From Okapia johnstoni (taxonomy: Eukaryota; Chordata; Mammalia; Artiodactyla; Giraffidae): a stretch of 64,000 bases of DNA. The notes under the pieces are model-generated. The model saw nothing but the letters and a program-made list of their open reading frames with translations. It was not told the origin of the DNA and did not search any database. Numbering within the stretch: the stretch's first letter is position 1; every line of letters begins with the position of its first letter. Both the position numbers and the translations under genes were made by a program. This document shows positions 33,679 through 46,933 of the stretch, one piece after another. The stretch is from the NCBI GenBank assembly GCA_024291935.2, contig CM044313.1:86675001-86739000 (forward strand). The letters are read 5' to 3'.

Positions 33679-36600
33679 GTAAATGTCATTTACTTTGCTT
33701 GACATGATAAGCTCTTTAATTTTTGCTTTCTTGTAATGTAGTAATACAAACAGTGCTTTTCTCCTAGTTGCTATATTTTGCTCTTTCATGATCTCTCTCA
33801 ACATTTGAAAGCAGGTAAGAGTACATTTTTTAGTATTTGGATAAGATATTAAAATGCTCAGGGAAAAAACTTGCAATGTTTGCTTCTTATTTTACTTTTA
33901 CAAAACTGATACCATCAAAGCTCTTTTTATAGTGCTCAAATTATGCATATGGAGCTTTATTAAAAAATAAAGCTAAACTTCACATCATGTTGATTGGGTG
34001 GCTTTGAAACACATATTAATTTTGTTTGTGTTCACTATTATTATATTAATTTGAAATAGACTCCTGTTTTTCTCATAACTTTTGCTTACATAATTTGAGT
34101 AAGAACTGTCAAAATAAAGCCATCTTGATCATGTCTTAAAAAGTGATATATTTTTAATATTAAAATGAAATAACATAGAAATAATACAAATACTACATAT
34201 ATAGATAAACATAGGATGCCAGGATGATAGTGATCACTTTACCAGGTGAAGGAGGTTTCTTCACAAATTTGTGGTTCTCACTCAGGTCAGCATTCTGAAT
34301 GTGTACATCTGTTGGCTATAATTGTTCTCCATTATTATGGGCAAATGTATCTTAATGTAATAAAGAGTGGATGAAAACCACAGGAGTGAGTTTCAAAGGC
34401 AAAAACTGGTGTGTTTTATTTGAAGCGATATGGAAAATGCAATGACTTAATGGAGCATTTTTTTTAACCTTGCATTCTCAATATAACTATTCACATCAAT
34501 TATATTTTCAAGAACACTAATCTCTAAAAAGCCATGATGAATTTTAACTAAAAGGTTATCAATATTCTATAGCACTTACATTTAGATGCTGATAACAGTG
34601 TATGTTCTCAGAATCTGTTTTAAACAACAAAAGTGCACAAAGGAACAGTGATCACCTGCAGTAAAGTTCGCATTTATTTGTATTATCAACTTTTGGAAGT
34701 CTTTCTGGGAGACTTGCAATATAATATTGTGTTATATATCTATGAGATTAATAATCAAGATTTTTAACAAGGTCTTTGCAATCTGTAGCATAAAAATAAT
34801 GAGTGATTCTTGTAACTGCCAAAGGTGGTAACTTTTTCATGACAGGAGGAAATCTTCATGTGGTTCTCTACTTGTCTGTGGAATTAGAATGTTGCCCATC
34901 TTCAGCCATTAACTAAGAATGAACTTGATCATTCAATGTTCTTAACTTGGCAAAAAAGTATAATTTAAAAACCTCTAGCATTCAGTAGAGGATGGATCCT
35001 ATTTTCAGACTGAGATGCTGCTTCATTACCTAGGCAGTGCTATGTCAAGGGTAGACATCATTTGTGTAACTACAGAACCTGTTAATACAGGATTGAATGG
35101 TAGATATTTTTTGAAAAATAAAGAAAATGAGATAACATGCTATTCCAGCACATAGCAGCAGAGAAATGAGACTCAACATGAGCAGCATGCATTTGTGGTC
35201 TTGTCAGCAAACATATTATGGATTCAACTGCAGTTTTCTAAAAATGAAGAGAGCAAAATAATTGTCTGCACTTAATAGATCTATGCTGAGGTGTTGAAAT
35301 ACTGTAATCTCTGTATTTGTTTTGAAACATGAGAGAAAGTAAGATAAAGCTCATGATCTGAGCAAATCTATTTCTGGAAATAATGAATAGAAAAATGCTT
35401 CAGAGGAAGCAGAATAGTAGTATCAATTTAGAAAGAATTCACTAACTTTAAGTCAGAAAGGTTTGTTAGGACTCAAAAAGCAAATCATGTGAGGTCATAT
35501 CACTTTCCAGGATAGAAAAATGATTTTCCCCTTATTATACTATCTATAGTTTAAGAACAATTTTGAAATGGTTCACATAATTATACCACCATTATTGTAT
35601 TCATTGTATAATTGGAATAAAAATGTCTTGTGCCACTGCCTATGTATAAAAGATTATGGTATCAAAGTTAGTTTTGAATTATGTCTTTAAATGTTATGTT
35701 GCTCTACTTGATAAGTTACATGTTAGATCAGAAGCTCTTCTGAATGTCACCTTGCACAAAAAAGATTTCATTGGGTATTTGGTATTTTACTGTGACCCTC
35801 ATACACACAAAGTTTAGTCAGTTTAAGGTCCCTTCTTTGGTACATGCCCCAAATGTGAATTTAAAAAAAAAAATCTGAGATTTTTTTTTTGCTGAGTTAC
35901 CTCTTTATAGACATCAGTAGTGATCTAAGGCAGACATGCATTCCCTACAAATCTTTGCACAATCTGGAGGTGCAGCTAATCAGAATGCTTTGGACAATGC
36001 TTAAAATTACATAACATAAAATATATGAGTAATATGGCAATATATTATATGCAAGAAAATATAAATTAAGCCGTGTTAATTAAAAAACATGCATGTGTGT
36101 CATGAATAAACATTGGCTGTAACTTGTTCTCTATGAAAGTGAACAGACTGGATGGATAATTATTTAGTGTTAGTACAAATGCTTCAATAAACTGGATCAT
36201 TAGTTTGTTACACTTTTTAAGACTAATTTTGTTCCTTCAAAGGCATTTTAACGTATAAATAAATCTAATGTTTTTAAAAAACAGAGTATGATACTTTAAA
36301 AATGTCCAATGTGATATTTTAAATATTTGCACCTCTGACTTCAAGGACACACATACATATATCTTATAATATATATACATACATAATATATTATAATATA
36401 CTATTCTATTCTATTAGAAAAGCTATAGTTAGGTTCTTAGGCATTTTACTTGCTAATTTATCTACTTAAGTTTTCTTAAGAAAGAATAAAACATTCTAAA
36501 TGGTACCAAAGGGTATTGGTCTTAGTTAGCTTTGTTTTTACCTAATGTAAATTTATGAATTATTTTTATTGTAGAACAAGACATTTCTTAAGGTAAAGAA

Positions 36601-36909
36601 ATCATTTCCTTTGTAGCTTGCATATCTGTTTTCAAAATGAACTGTGTCTTAAAATACACCCCCTTCAAACCTTTTAATGTCTATAACATCTTATTATCTT
36701 ATTTAGGTGTTAACATAAAATACTAGAACTTTAGAAAAGGGGTTTTGACCACCTCCAACTCTGATGTTGCACAGGAAAACTAAGGTTTAGAAAAATCAGG
36801 TTATATAACCAAGGATGTCAAATTATGTATGAAAATTGTCAACATTTTGTGGAAATATATCATTACGTGGGAACATTATGTGAAAGTTGAGTCATGAGAA
36901 TCATATAAG

Positions 36910-36935
36910 GGACACACACACACACACACACACAG
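36910..36935. repeat. (CA)n microsatellite
   Basis: Uninterrupted CA run of about 13 units, followed by 'gagtgacc'. Confidence 0.95.
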
Positions 36936-37377
36936 AGTGACCAGCTGAAAATACTAGATTGTTTTAAACATCCTGAAAAAGTTTTTTTTTTTCTTATGAG
37001 TCACTTCAAATTCCCCTGCCTGGAACTACCATTATCCTCATCAATAAAATAAGGTAAGGAGTGCACAGTGAGGAGAGTATCTTTATAGCACTCGTATACA
37101 TTTTCATAGCAGTCCTAATATGTTAATGTACTTATCCCTAAATTTAGCACTACTAAGAGATGGTCTTATAGCCACATTAAGAATGCAAAGTGCCTGAATA
37201 AAAGAAGGATCTCTGGAGCCTAACCAAGACATTTTATATTAACACTATCAAGAAACACCTCCCAAAGCATAAAAGTCATAATAATGGATCTTACTACTTA
37301 TGAAGAGCAAATGGGCATCTCATGAGGCTATTGTTGCTGTGGTATGTGAGTGAGTGTATAATACATATGTCTTTATG

Positions 37378-37430
37378 CTACAGTCCATGGGGTCACAAAG
37401 AGTTGGACACAACTAAGGACTGAACAACAA
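37378..37430 (+). mobile_element. Very short BovB 3' terminus
   Basis: 'ctacagtccatggggtcac' to 'aggactgaacaacaa'. Only the last about 50 bases of a BovB or Bov-A type element. Confidence 0.75.
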
Positions 37431-38301
37431 TTTATTTTTAAGAGAAAAGGTGGGGACAAGGAGAAGGGAAAAGACCTGAATATTTTCTTAAAGTGACATT
37501 CAAGGTTTTCCTATTTTTTCCCTATTCAGTCACTTTGCTAAATTATAAATCAATTGCAGGAGGAATTGTTGTATTCATATTCTATATTTCTATTCATGAG
37601 CAAGATAATTATTGGTCTTTCTGATTAATCAGTGAAACACCAGAGCATATGATTGTTTTATAAGCGTTAATTTAAAAACCTACTCCTTATATCAGTTTTG
37701 AGAGAATGGAGATAGCAGTGGCTAGTAGTTTTTATTTGATTCTTGAGATTAAAGATGAATGTGTAAGAAATAGATACACCTAAAAGAATTTATACTGGAA
37801 TATGTTAAAATCACTACACTTTATGTATTATTAATAGAGTATCCAATGAATGGTGGACATTTTCCTCATATATACTGAAACAAGATCTTAGGAAAGTCAT
37901 AAAAAACAAGAAACAATACTTACAGGAAGGAAGTGTAATAAGGATGACAACAATGCATAGCAATGTGTAATCTAAGCAAATAAACACCAGTAATTCACTT
38001 CCTGTGATAAAAGATATCATGTGAAATATAGTGCTTTTATGAACTAGGCCCTCAGTACTACAAGTTTTCAAAGGGTGTTTTCCTTCAAACAAATAATTTC
38101 TTTATCATCTATTTTTTTCTAGCAAAACAGGTTGTTGAAATGATTTGATATAATTGCTTGAAATATTTTTCAAAATATTAACATCTATGTGTTATAAGCA
38201 CTTCACAATTCAAATCTTTTTTCACCGTAATGGTAATTAAGCCACAGATGAAACACTGGAGAACATTTACAGGTCAAATTACAAAGTAATATCTGTCTAT
38301 G

Positions 38302-38437
38302 CTGTGTACTGTGCTTAGTCACTCAGTCATGTCTGACTTTCTGTTACCCCAAGGACTATAGCCCGCCAGGCCCCTCTGTCCATGAGGATTCTCTATGCAA
38401 GAATACTGGAGTGGGTTGCCATGCCCTCCTCCGGGGC
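38302..38437 (-). mobile_element. Bov-A SINE body
   Basis: Minus-strand Bov-A part only ('ttagtcactcagtcatgtc' to 'gggttgccatgccctcc'). The tRNA head is absent. It runs into a TATC/TGTA-rich simple region at 38437-38540. Confidence 0.88.
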
Positions 38438-38540
38438 TATCTATCTATATTTATATATTTATCTGTACATCTTCATCTGTATGTATTTCTGTATCCGTAG
38501 CTATAGGTAGATCTGTGTGCATGTGTTTGTGTGTACCAAA

Positions 38541-40420
38541 AATATATAATGGAAAAAATAGAAAGGAATAACGTGATCAATTATTTCAATGTACAAATTA
38601 TTATAGCCTTTAAATTAGTAGAATGGTGTAATATTAAACAGTAAAAATCTATTTTATTGGCAATCATGGATAGTATGAACAAATGATAAAATTGGAGTTA
38701 AAACTATATTTTAATATTGAAAAAGTTTAAACACAAAGTTCATGTATTATGGCTGATTTTTTTTTGGATAAGGAGAGTTACACTTGCATTTTTTAAAAAC
38801 ATAACTGGAAATAATCACTTTCCATTTAATGTCCAAAATTCTTGAAGACTTCATAAAATTATAATCTCTTTACCCACTCATATGGTGGGTAGAAAATAAA
38901 GTAGGAATTTTAATGCTATCTCAAGCCATATTGGTTAAAACTTAGATTATTTTTATTGGAAAATAAGATCTCTACTATTTATTTAAAATATAGCAATCAC
39001 ACATCATACATGATGAAATTTTAAATTATTTATTTGGTCATTTTCCATAGATGAGGGTGTCAATAGCCATTTTATATTTCTTGTATTATTGGGTAAATTA
39101 ACTATTTGCTTATCCAAATTTTCTTTATATTAAAAATATGATACTAAGATTAAATACCATTGCTTTATGTCATATAACTTATATATAATAATTTAATAAA
39201 TCAGTGAAGGATAAATATGTGTATTACTCCTGGTCCTTCCAGGTTAATTTTATAGCTTAGCATATTACAAATTAACTATGCATGTACTGAGCAGGGTTGA
39301 AATAGGTTTAACTATTAGAATAAAAACAATACTTTTCCTTCTCCCCTAAATCTTGTCAGTTTATCTAGATGATGTGACATTTTATATATATTTTCAATTC
39401 AGTTACGCCTTTTTTAGTACAAGAACATTAAATAACATTCAGGTTTGTATTTCTGATAATACTTAACTCTTCCAAAGACTAAATAATTAATACTATTATA
39501 ATAATACATATGAAAATCATCTTTCTTATATGTTTAGCTTAGAATTAAGGTTTCTGATACAATGATTAACAATGAAGAATGTTATCGTATCGGGAATAAA
39601 TATTTTTTTAATAATTAAAATTAACTTTGGTCAGTTTAGAATAGGGAGTTCTATTGAAATACCAATAGTGAATAACAATAATAAGCTTAAAATATTTAAT
39701 ATTATAGAGTTATTTTAGCTCTTTAAAATGAAGATTTTTTTAATCAATGCTATCTATATGTATATATTTAAAAGTCTCTCTATAAATTGAATATATATAT
39801 ATATGTATATATATATATATGTATGATGTGTCTCAAGCTCACTACTTTGGACTTGAGACCTATGTTAAATTTTGCTTTCAGTAGGTAAATACGGAAGATT
39901 GTTTTATTTAAATAAGAAAGTTTCAATTTTGGAAATTTAGAAAATTGATTTCAGAAAATTAAGTGGGCAATTGTTCCAATAGAAATTTTTAAATAAATAT
40001 ATATCAGGAAACTACTTGAGTTTATAATTACAAATGCTCAAAGATGAATATTAAAACTGATGGAGACCAAATGACAGAAAGGAGACTAAAAAAGTAGTGA
40101 GATTCAATGGCAGACTCAGTAGCAGAGACACACAATCATTTAATAATGATGCTATCATGAATGTCTGCTGTCTCCCCAAACCTTCTTGTGGTTTGCTGCT
40201 GACAAATGAAGCATTATCTTTGGAGTCACTGTAACTCTTTATTTAAACACAGGCATAGAGATTCCTCTCCATTTCACTCAAGACTAAACTGTATTTATTG
40301 AAGTTTTACACTGAAATTGAGCTTTAAGCATTTTCAGGGAGAAATAAAATTTACTTCACGATAAATATGTCAATTGTGTATGTCTCGCATTATACTTCAA
40401 TGACCATATTATTAAATTAT
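38541..40420. other. AT-rich DNA with an (AT)n tract
   Basis: Alternating AT with two 'gt' interruptions at about 39789-39822. No gene or transposon recognised. Confidence 0.45.
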
Positions 40421-40628
40421 GGGCTTCCCTGGTAGCTCAGTTGGTAAAGAGTCTGCCTGCAGTGCAGAAGACCCAGGTTCGACCCCTGGGTAGGGAAGAT
40501 CCCCTGGAGAAGAAAATGGCAAACCACTCCAGTATCCTTGCCTAGAAAATCCCATGGATAGATAAGTCTGGTGGGCTGCAGTCCATGGGATTGCAAAGAG
40601 TTGGGCACGACTGAGCAACTAACACACA
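40421..40628 (+). mobile_element. Bov-tA SINE with well-kept Pol III boxes
   Basis: Complete copy. The A-box region is 'tagctcagttggtaaag' and the B box is 'ggttcgacccc', close to the tRNA consensus. The body ends 'gcacgactgagcaactaac'. Among the best-preserved internal promoters here. Confidence 0.93.
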
Positions 40629-41058
40629 TATTACATTGCACTCTTCTAAAACTACAAGAAAATGTAGGTAAACAATGCAAATGGAAAGAGTGTTGAGTAA
40701 ATTCTACCCCAGAATGAAAATTTAACTTAGATGGTGGGTTTCGACAAACATATCCTTATGTATTTATAACTAATATTTTTATGTAAAATAGGGATTTGAA
40801 AACAGATTTTAGAAAATAATTAACTAGAATTCTATACATAGTCTTACAATGCAGTGACTTTCTACAAATAAGAGATGTTTTATAAACTATCAGTGATACA
40901 CATTTTATTAAAATTAAGCTTTATGTCATTTTCTAAATGTACTCATTTAATGTTTTTATTACTTTTCACCCAGTATTTTGACTTATGTCAATGGAACCCA
41001 TATGAAATTAATCTTTATTCCCAAGATGAGAAACTTTTCAAGTATAAGTAGTCAATTT
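40629..41058. other. AT-rich DNA, nothing recognised
   Basis: No feature supported. Confidence 0.4.
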
Positions 41059-41069
41059 ACTAAAAGTAG

Positions 41070-41269
41070 ATTTTTTTTTCTTTTTTGGTCATGCCATGCG
41101 GCTTGCCCTTGGCAGTGAAAGCACACAGTGAAACCACTGGTCACCGGTGCATACATTCTCAGTTGCTCAGTCATGTCCAACTCTTTGTGACCCCATGGAC
41201 GGTAGCCTGCCAGGCTCCTTTGTCCATGGGATTCCCTGGGCAACAATACTGGACCACGAGGAAATTCCC
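41070..41269 (-). mobile_element. tRNA SINE interrupted by a Bov-A insertion
   Basis: The outer element starts with a T-run and 'ttttttggtcatgccatgcgg' shortened at the left, and ends 'cacgaggaaattccc'. The 11-base repeats actaaaagtag at 41059-41069 and 41270-41280 are exact. A Bov-A body (about 41146-41253, 'ttgctcagtcatgtccaac') splits it in the middle of its head. Confidence 0.85.
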
Positions 41270-41403
41270 ACTAAAAGTAGCTTTTTAATCTATTTAATAT
41301 ATAGGAAAGTAAGCATATGTTAAGATTATGTAAAGAACTTTTTGTCTTTAACATGTGATTAAAATGTTCTCGATAATAAATTCACTGATAAGATACATCA
41401 AAT

Positions 41404-41555
41404 GATGGGGTGACAGAGGATGAGATGGTTGGATGGCATCACTGACTCAATGAACGTAAGTTTGAGAGGACACCGGGAGATAGTGGAAGACAGGGAAACC
41501 TGGCATGCTGCCTTCCATGGGGTCACAAAGATTTGGGCATGACTCAGCCACTGAG
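41404..41555 (+). mobile_element. BovB 3' end
   Basis: Sense copy: 'gacagaggatgagatggttg' to 'tgactcagccactgagcaa'. About 150 bases, diverged. Confidence 0.88.
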
Positions 41556-42241
41556 CAAGTATATAAGTATATAGCTATATATAATGCATTAATTTTCTAA
41601 TATGCTCGGTGACATGTATTGTGCTGAAAGTGTTAAATACATTTCTCCTTAACTATAGCTATTATCTTTGAAGAAAAAAAAAATGATCCACATCCATCTT
41701 CTTTTAACCTTTCACTTCTGCTTGAATTCTGAATTGTTTGGTGGCTAAAATAAACTTCATTTGAGTTGTACATTTCCCAATGATATCTACCAAATTGAAT
41801 GTAAATCTGTAGTGATTCATAGAAGGCAGATTTTTTTTTCCGATGCAATGACCTGTGATAATTTATTTCTCTTGCTGCTTTTAACTACTTTAGCTTTCTT
41901 ACCTTCATTGAAGTTTTAGTTTTCTGCTATTTCTGTTGCCCTGTTTACCGCTTTGCTCCTTCCACCTACCACTACACCTTCAGTTTTTCTTACCCCAACA
42001 CCTTCTCTAATTCCAAGACAGAATATGTTTAACTGCAAGTGCTTTTTCATTCTTAATTTGGCTTGATTTTCAGGGAGATGATTCAGTGAACTGTAACAGA
42101 AAAGGAGGCTTTCTAACACGAGGAGCTCCTTAGATGTGATGCTAATAGCAATTGGCCAGTATATTCAGTGGGTGATTTTATTGATAGAAACACTTCTCCT
42201 CCATTCCACTTCTCCCAAATTTACCTTCTAATTGACTGGAA
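41556..42241. other. Single-copy DNA
   Basis: No gene or repeat recognised. Confidence 0.4.
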
Positions 42242-42254
42242 ATGGGCCTTACGG

Positions 42255-42382
42255 TAGTGATTTAGTCCCTAAATCGCGTCTGGCTCTTGTGATCCCATGG
42301 ACTGAAACCCACCAGGCTCATCTGCCCATGGGATTTTCTAGGCAGGAATACTGGAATGGGTTGCCAGTTCCTTCTCCAGGGG
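42255..42382 (-). mobile_element. Bov-A SINE with target-site duplication
   Basis: Headless Bov-A on the minus strand. Flanked by atgggccttacgg (42242-42254) and atgggccttatgg (42383-42395), one mismatch. Confidence 0.9.
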
Positions 42383-42395
42383 ATGGGCCTTATGG

Positions 42396-43674
42396 GGAGG
42401 GGAATATTACAGAGGTCACAACTCATTAAGAAGAGATAAGTGAAACAGAGACATGGTACTACTGACTAGTGGGTTTGACTGCAGGTCCAGGAATGTAGCC
42501 CTGACTTGCATACAGCTTCAGGAAGATTTTGGAGAACCATTAAGAAAAATCAGGACTTGGAACTGGTAAGGCTGTTCTTTGTATAGTTAATATACATAAG
42601 GTGTGTGTATGAGGAGACAAATGAGCAAAAGTATTTTCATGCTGACTGCTCAAGAATCCCAAAACTGATACATATGAACTTTTCATGTTAAGAAGCTGAT
42701 TGTGTTCCATTATCATGTAGTAGAAATGACAGTCCGTCTTACAGTTCGCTGGTGTTGGTAGAAGCAGTGCTTCTCATAACATCAATAGCAGAATATGGTG
42801 TTCTAGAAGTGTGCAGGTTTATTGAGAAATCTGTTCAGAATCCTAGATGCATCCTTTATGTTCTTTTAAGCTCACTATCAGGACAAAAAGATCTTCTGAT
42901 AAGTTGTAGACATTAATTTATCCGTTGGCTGATTATTTCATTTTCTTAGCTTTGAATTTATTCATCACTGAAGATCTGCGTCACGTCTTGGGCTCTGTGT
43001 TGTTGTGGGACATGGGCTGGGAAGACCATCACATGGAAATCACTTTCGTTTTCAAACAGCTTCAGTTGTTAGAGATTCTCCTCTTGCCATGAGTGGCAAC
43101 ATTTATCTTTCCCGTCTCTCTTTATTTTTTTCTTAGTTTTCCTTGGTATTAATTTTTATTTCACCATTATATAATGGTATTAAAAGAAAAGCATTCAGTG
43201 AAAACGTTGTCCACCCTACACTTTCCTTTCAGTGTGAACAGGCCCTGTTACTTCAGTTTTAAAATGAGTAACATTTTATAGACTGCTATACCATTCCAGT
43301 TGCCCTGCGCAAATTGAACTCTTGTTTGATATTATCCAAAAATCGAAATCAATAATCCTAATATGAAATAGGGAGCACACAATAAGTAGGACTATAGCTC
43401 CCTTTTATAAGCTGCTTTCCAAGTTAATCCAAGACCATTTTTCTGTTCTTCTTCACTGCTTTCAAAAGACATATAGAAAAAAATGTCTTTATGATTTGTA
43501 ATTCTATGTTACAAGGCAAAACACCAAATCCTAAGAGATAAAATACTAGTCATATCTTACATTGATCTTTTACTGTCTTGTCCTTCAACCAGTCTTCTTA
43601 TGAAAACTTTCATATCTCTTTTCTCTAATAAGATAAGAAATTTTAATTGCTCACCTACCCAAAAGAATGTTTAA
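42396..43674. other. Single-copy DNA
   Basis: Nothing recognised. It ends at the T-run that starts the L1 below. Confidence 0.4.
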
Positions 43675-44090
43675 TTTTTTTTTTTTTTACATATAACCCT
43701 CTTTTTTAAAATTTTCTTTCTATTTAGGTCATCATAGGGCATTATGTATCCCTGGGTTGGGAAGATCCCTGGAGAAGGGAAAGGCTACCAATTCCAGTAT
43801 TCTGGCCTGGAGAATTGCATGAACTATATAGTCCATGGGGTCACAAAGAGTCGGACACGACTGAGTGACTTTGACTTTGACTTTCTTTTCTTTTTTCACT
43901 TTCTTTACAGGGTATTAAGAAGAGTTCCCTGTGCTACACACCAGGTTCTCATTAGTTATCTACTTTATACATGTTAGTGTGTATATATGTCAATTCCAAT
44001 CTTGGTCTGTTCTCTGATATGTTTAATTAATGATATATTCCACAAACTATAATCTTGTAAATTAAGAATATATCTCAGTAACCCCTTCTC
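43675..44090 (-). mobile_element. L1 3' UTR fragment
   Basis: Begins at a T-run (complement of the poly-A tail). It has 'tttaggtcatcatagggc' and, beyond a SINE, 'agagttccctgtgctacac', 'ttctcattagttatctac' and 'gtatatatgtcaattcc'. That is the antisense order of ruminant L1 3' UTRs. The right edge is approximate. Confidence 0.75.
43747..43883 (+). mobile_element. Bov-A-type SINE inside the L1 tail
   Basis: 'ccctgggttgggaagatccc' to 'gactgagtgactttgactt'. Only the end of the tRNA head is kept. The L1 phrases 'agggcattatg' and 'agggtattaag' at the two sides look like a worn duplication. Confidence 0.88.
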
Positions 44091-45559
44091 CCTTACCTCT
44101 AACCCACCCTTCATCATTTCTAGAAATACATCAGTACTTCTCAGCCTTGGATCTGAGTCTTCAGCAATTGGTTTTATATATTTTAATTTTTTCTTTTATA
44201 TTATGAATCTTAAAATTATGTTCACAGCCTTAAAGGGCCCAAAGTATACACTTAAAATGATCAAAACTATCCTGGAATCCTTATAAAAATATTTATGATT
44301 TGATGTGAGTTCCCTGGAAGAAAGACCAAAGCTTTCGTGATATTTATGGACTTTTCATATTGACCTAACAAAGATGTGGACTGCTTAAGAGTTTGTAAGT
44401 TAAAATATTTGTAGTTAACATACAAGTTTATAAAATTAATAGCAAAAATGCACTTGGCTGATGGTGTAAGTAAATATATAATCTCTTCCCAGCTCCATTT
44501 ACAGGTTCTGTCTTGTTGGTAAGTTATCTTCTTTTCTGGGTACAAATTTTCTCATATATAGTAAAATGCAATGAGCATGAAGTTTAGATAGGTGATATTT
44601 TATGGGCAAGAAAAGTCATGGAGTCATACATTTAAAATATAAAAGTAGTTTTACTATATACTTCATGTATGAGGTTGACAAAGATTTTTAATGCTTCAGG
44701 GCTCTTGGAACTTCCTGAGTAAGATATTAGCAATATCTACATTATAGTATATTATGAAGAGACACTACTGATATTATAAAAACCACTGTTATTATTATTA
44801 AGAATGTTATTGCTCAGATTCATTATATCTAGGTAAAGTGCATTGAAACTTTCCATGTAGAAAAGCATAAGAGTGACCTAGCTTAATTTGATGACTACTT
44901 TCATTGTTCTTGAAATTAGATAAGGTAAATCTGAAAGTCATGTACAACATTATCAATATAAATATGCATATTTATCATGTGATTTCTTAAGCTGACATAG
45001 CATACAATGACAACATTTTACATTTTGAAAAATTATGTGGTATAAATTTATACCATATTTAAAGTAAGATAGAATATTTACAGTCATAGATTGAATATTA
45101 TAAAGTTTATTACTTCAAGTTAGGATGAGTACATTATATATGGATCTTGACGATGTGAATGAGTTATGAAACTCTTTTAAATCAATGGTAATAACATTTC
45201 ATAGTAACTCATATCATCACATATTTTAGCCAGGTATTTAATTTTCCTTTTCTATCATTTTTATGGTCTTCTACCCTTTATTCTTTGAATTAGGTTAATA
45301 ACTATAAAGTGAATGACATTTTTGACCTTAAAGTGCATAGAGTTTATAGAGATGGTTTACTTGTATAAGAATTTTACTATGATTTGAAAAGTATAGTTCA
45401 AATAAAAATGGTAATAATGATTGCAAGCTTGTGACATTCACTGAAATTAACTTGTAAGCTATCTTTGTGATGAATGTTACCGATTTGATGGTTTATTCTT
45501 AATCCATGTAAAATGGAGTTAATATTCATAAAATATAGAAACTATATAAAGTTATATTT
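44091..45559. other. AT-rich single-copy DNA
   Basis: No gene or repeat recognised. The longest frame (92 codons, minus, 44267-44545) has no known domain. Confidence 0.35.
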
Positions 45560-45860
45560 GTTAAATATTTACTATGCAGATAGCACTTTTCTGAGTGCTA
45601 AGGTTATTGCAGTAAATGTGATACAAAGTGTTTCTAGTCATCAGATTGTATTTTCTTGGGGAGTAATATAAATAATAAATAAGATAAACATGGTACTGAT
45701 GAATGCTAAGGAAATAGGCAGTGAGATAGACAGGTACTGAAGGGGATGGGGTGGAATTTTGCGGTGTAGTTAGGAGCTTTTTTTTGAGGTGATGTTTAGA
45801 TTGATTCTGAATGGAAATATCGTAAAAAACATCACTTTAGGAAGAAAGAAGCAAGTTCTA
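45560..45860 (+). mobile_element. Ancient mammal-wide repeat, family unresolved
   Basis: 'ttctgagtgctaaggttatt', 'ataataaataagataaaca', 'gatgaatgctaaggaaatag' and 'tgaggtgatgtttagattg' follow the same order as the old repeat seen near 14.2 and 18.9 kb. Confidence 0.5.
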
Positions 45861-46766
45861 AAGTTCTGGTATGTTGATAGATTTTGCTCTTTTTTATAAC
45901 ATTCTGATTATAATTGCTTTAATTTATAAAAATTAGGTTGTTATATTATGTATACTTAGATGCTTATAAACTTCGTAATAAAGATGTGAACTGGACATTT
46001 TCCATTTTTCACCTATTGGTAACAATGTGCAGTCTCACATTTTCTTCTTGCTTCATGAAACAAATGGTTCAGATATAATAGTCATCTTTGTATGTATCCA
46101 AAGCTAGACTTTTATTAAATGTTACTATTTATATAGTGGTAAGAATTTCAGACAACTACTATAGAATATATAAGTATTAACTCTTAGTGTCCAAAATATT
46201 TAGTTCTCTATTTTCTCCTGGTTATAAGTTGAAGATTCACTGAAACAAAGGCAGGAAAGAGTATCTTACTATAAGGAGGACATATATATCTGTATATATC
46301 TCTGTATATTTCTGTATCTATAAGGGACAACTAGTCTTACAATTCTCCAAAGGGGAAAAATGAACTCCATCATAGGTTTGATCCTCCTTTTTTCTAAATA
46401 TTGAGGGAAGTTCTATCCTTCTGTTCTAGAATTGTCTCGAATGTCTCCAAATGTTGATTCATTCCTACCTGTGTGATTATTTTGAACATGATTTTCATAC
46501 TTTTCTAGAGTTTCCAAAAGAAAGAGTCTAATCATGTGATTGGATTTCTTCTCTACTTCTGAGGATCTGCTGTCCTATATGTTCCACTTTCATCACTTTA
46601 TTATGTCATGCTTACCTTTATATTCTGGCACATTTACAGTTTCTCTTTTGTTACTCATTTCCTCTTTTTTGATGACCTGTGGTTAAAATTTCAGAGATAA
46701 TTGTATTACTCTCTTATTTATTTGTTCCAGGACCCTAGATAATCTTTTAGTTGGTGCTCAGTAATT
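45861..46766. other. AT-rich DNA with a TATATCTG-rich run
   Basis: Short simple region at 46281-46325. Otherwise nothing recognised. Confidence 0.4.
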
Positions 46767-46901
46767 TGCTGCTGCTGCTGCTGCTAAGTTGCTTCAGTCG
46801 TGTCCGACTTCGTGCGACCCCATAGACGGCAGCCTACCAGGCTACCCCGTCCCTGAGATTCTCCAGGCAAGAACACTGGAGTGGGTTGCCATTTCCTTCT
46901 C
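46767..46901 (-). mobile_element. Bov-A2-type SINE, one monomer
   Basis: Begins with (GCT)n, the complement of the (AGC)n tail, then 'cttcagtcgtgtccgactt'. It ends 'gttgccatttccttctc'. CpGs retained, so relatively young. Confidence 0.9.
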
Positions 46902-46933
46902 AGTATTTTGAGCACCAACTAAATTAGGTTGTT

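Larger units (their letters stand above)
33681..38301. other. Repeat-poor stretch, presumed first intron
   Basis: About 4.6 kb with almost no young ruminant repeats, in contrast to the rest of the window. Small items: a MIR-like core at about 36760-36830 ('aactaaggtttagaaaaatc'), (CA)n at 36910-36935, and a 50-base BovB terminus at 37378-37430 ('gactgaacaacaa'). No coding exon is recognised. Confidence 0.4.

Noticed and set aside
40421..40500. Apparent tRNA gene (good A and B boxes)
   Set aside because: It is the tRNA-derived head of a Bov-tA SINE, joined to a Bov-A body. No cloverleaf with acceptor stem was found.
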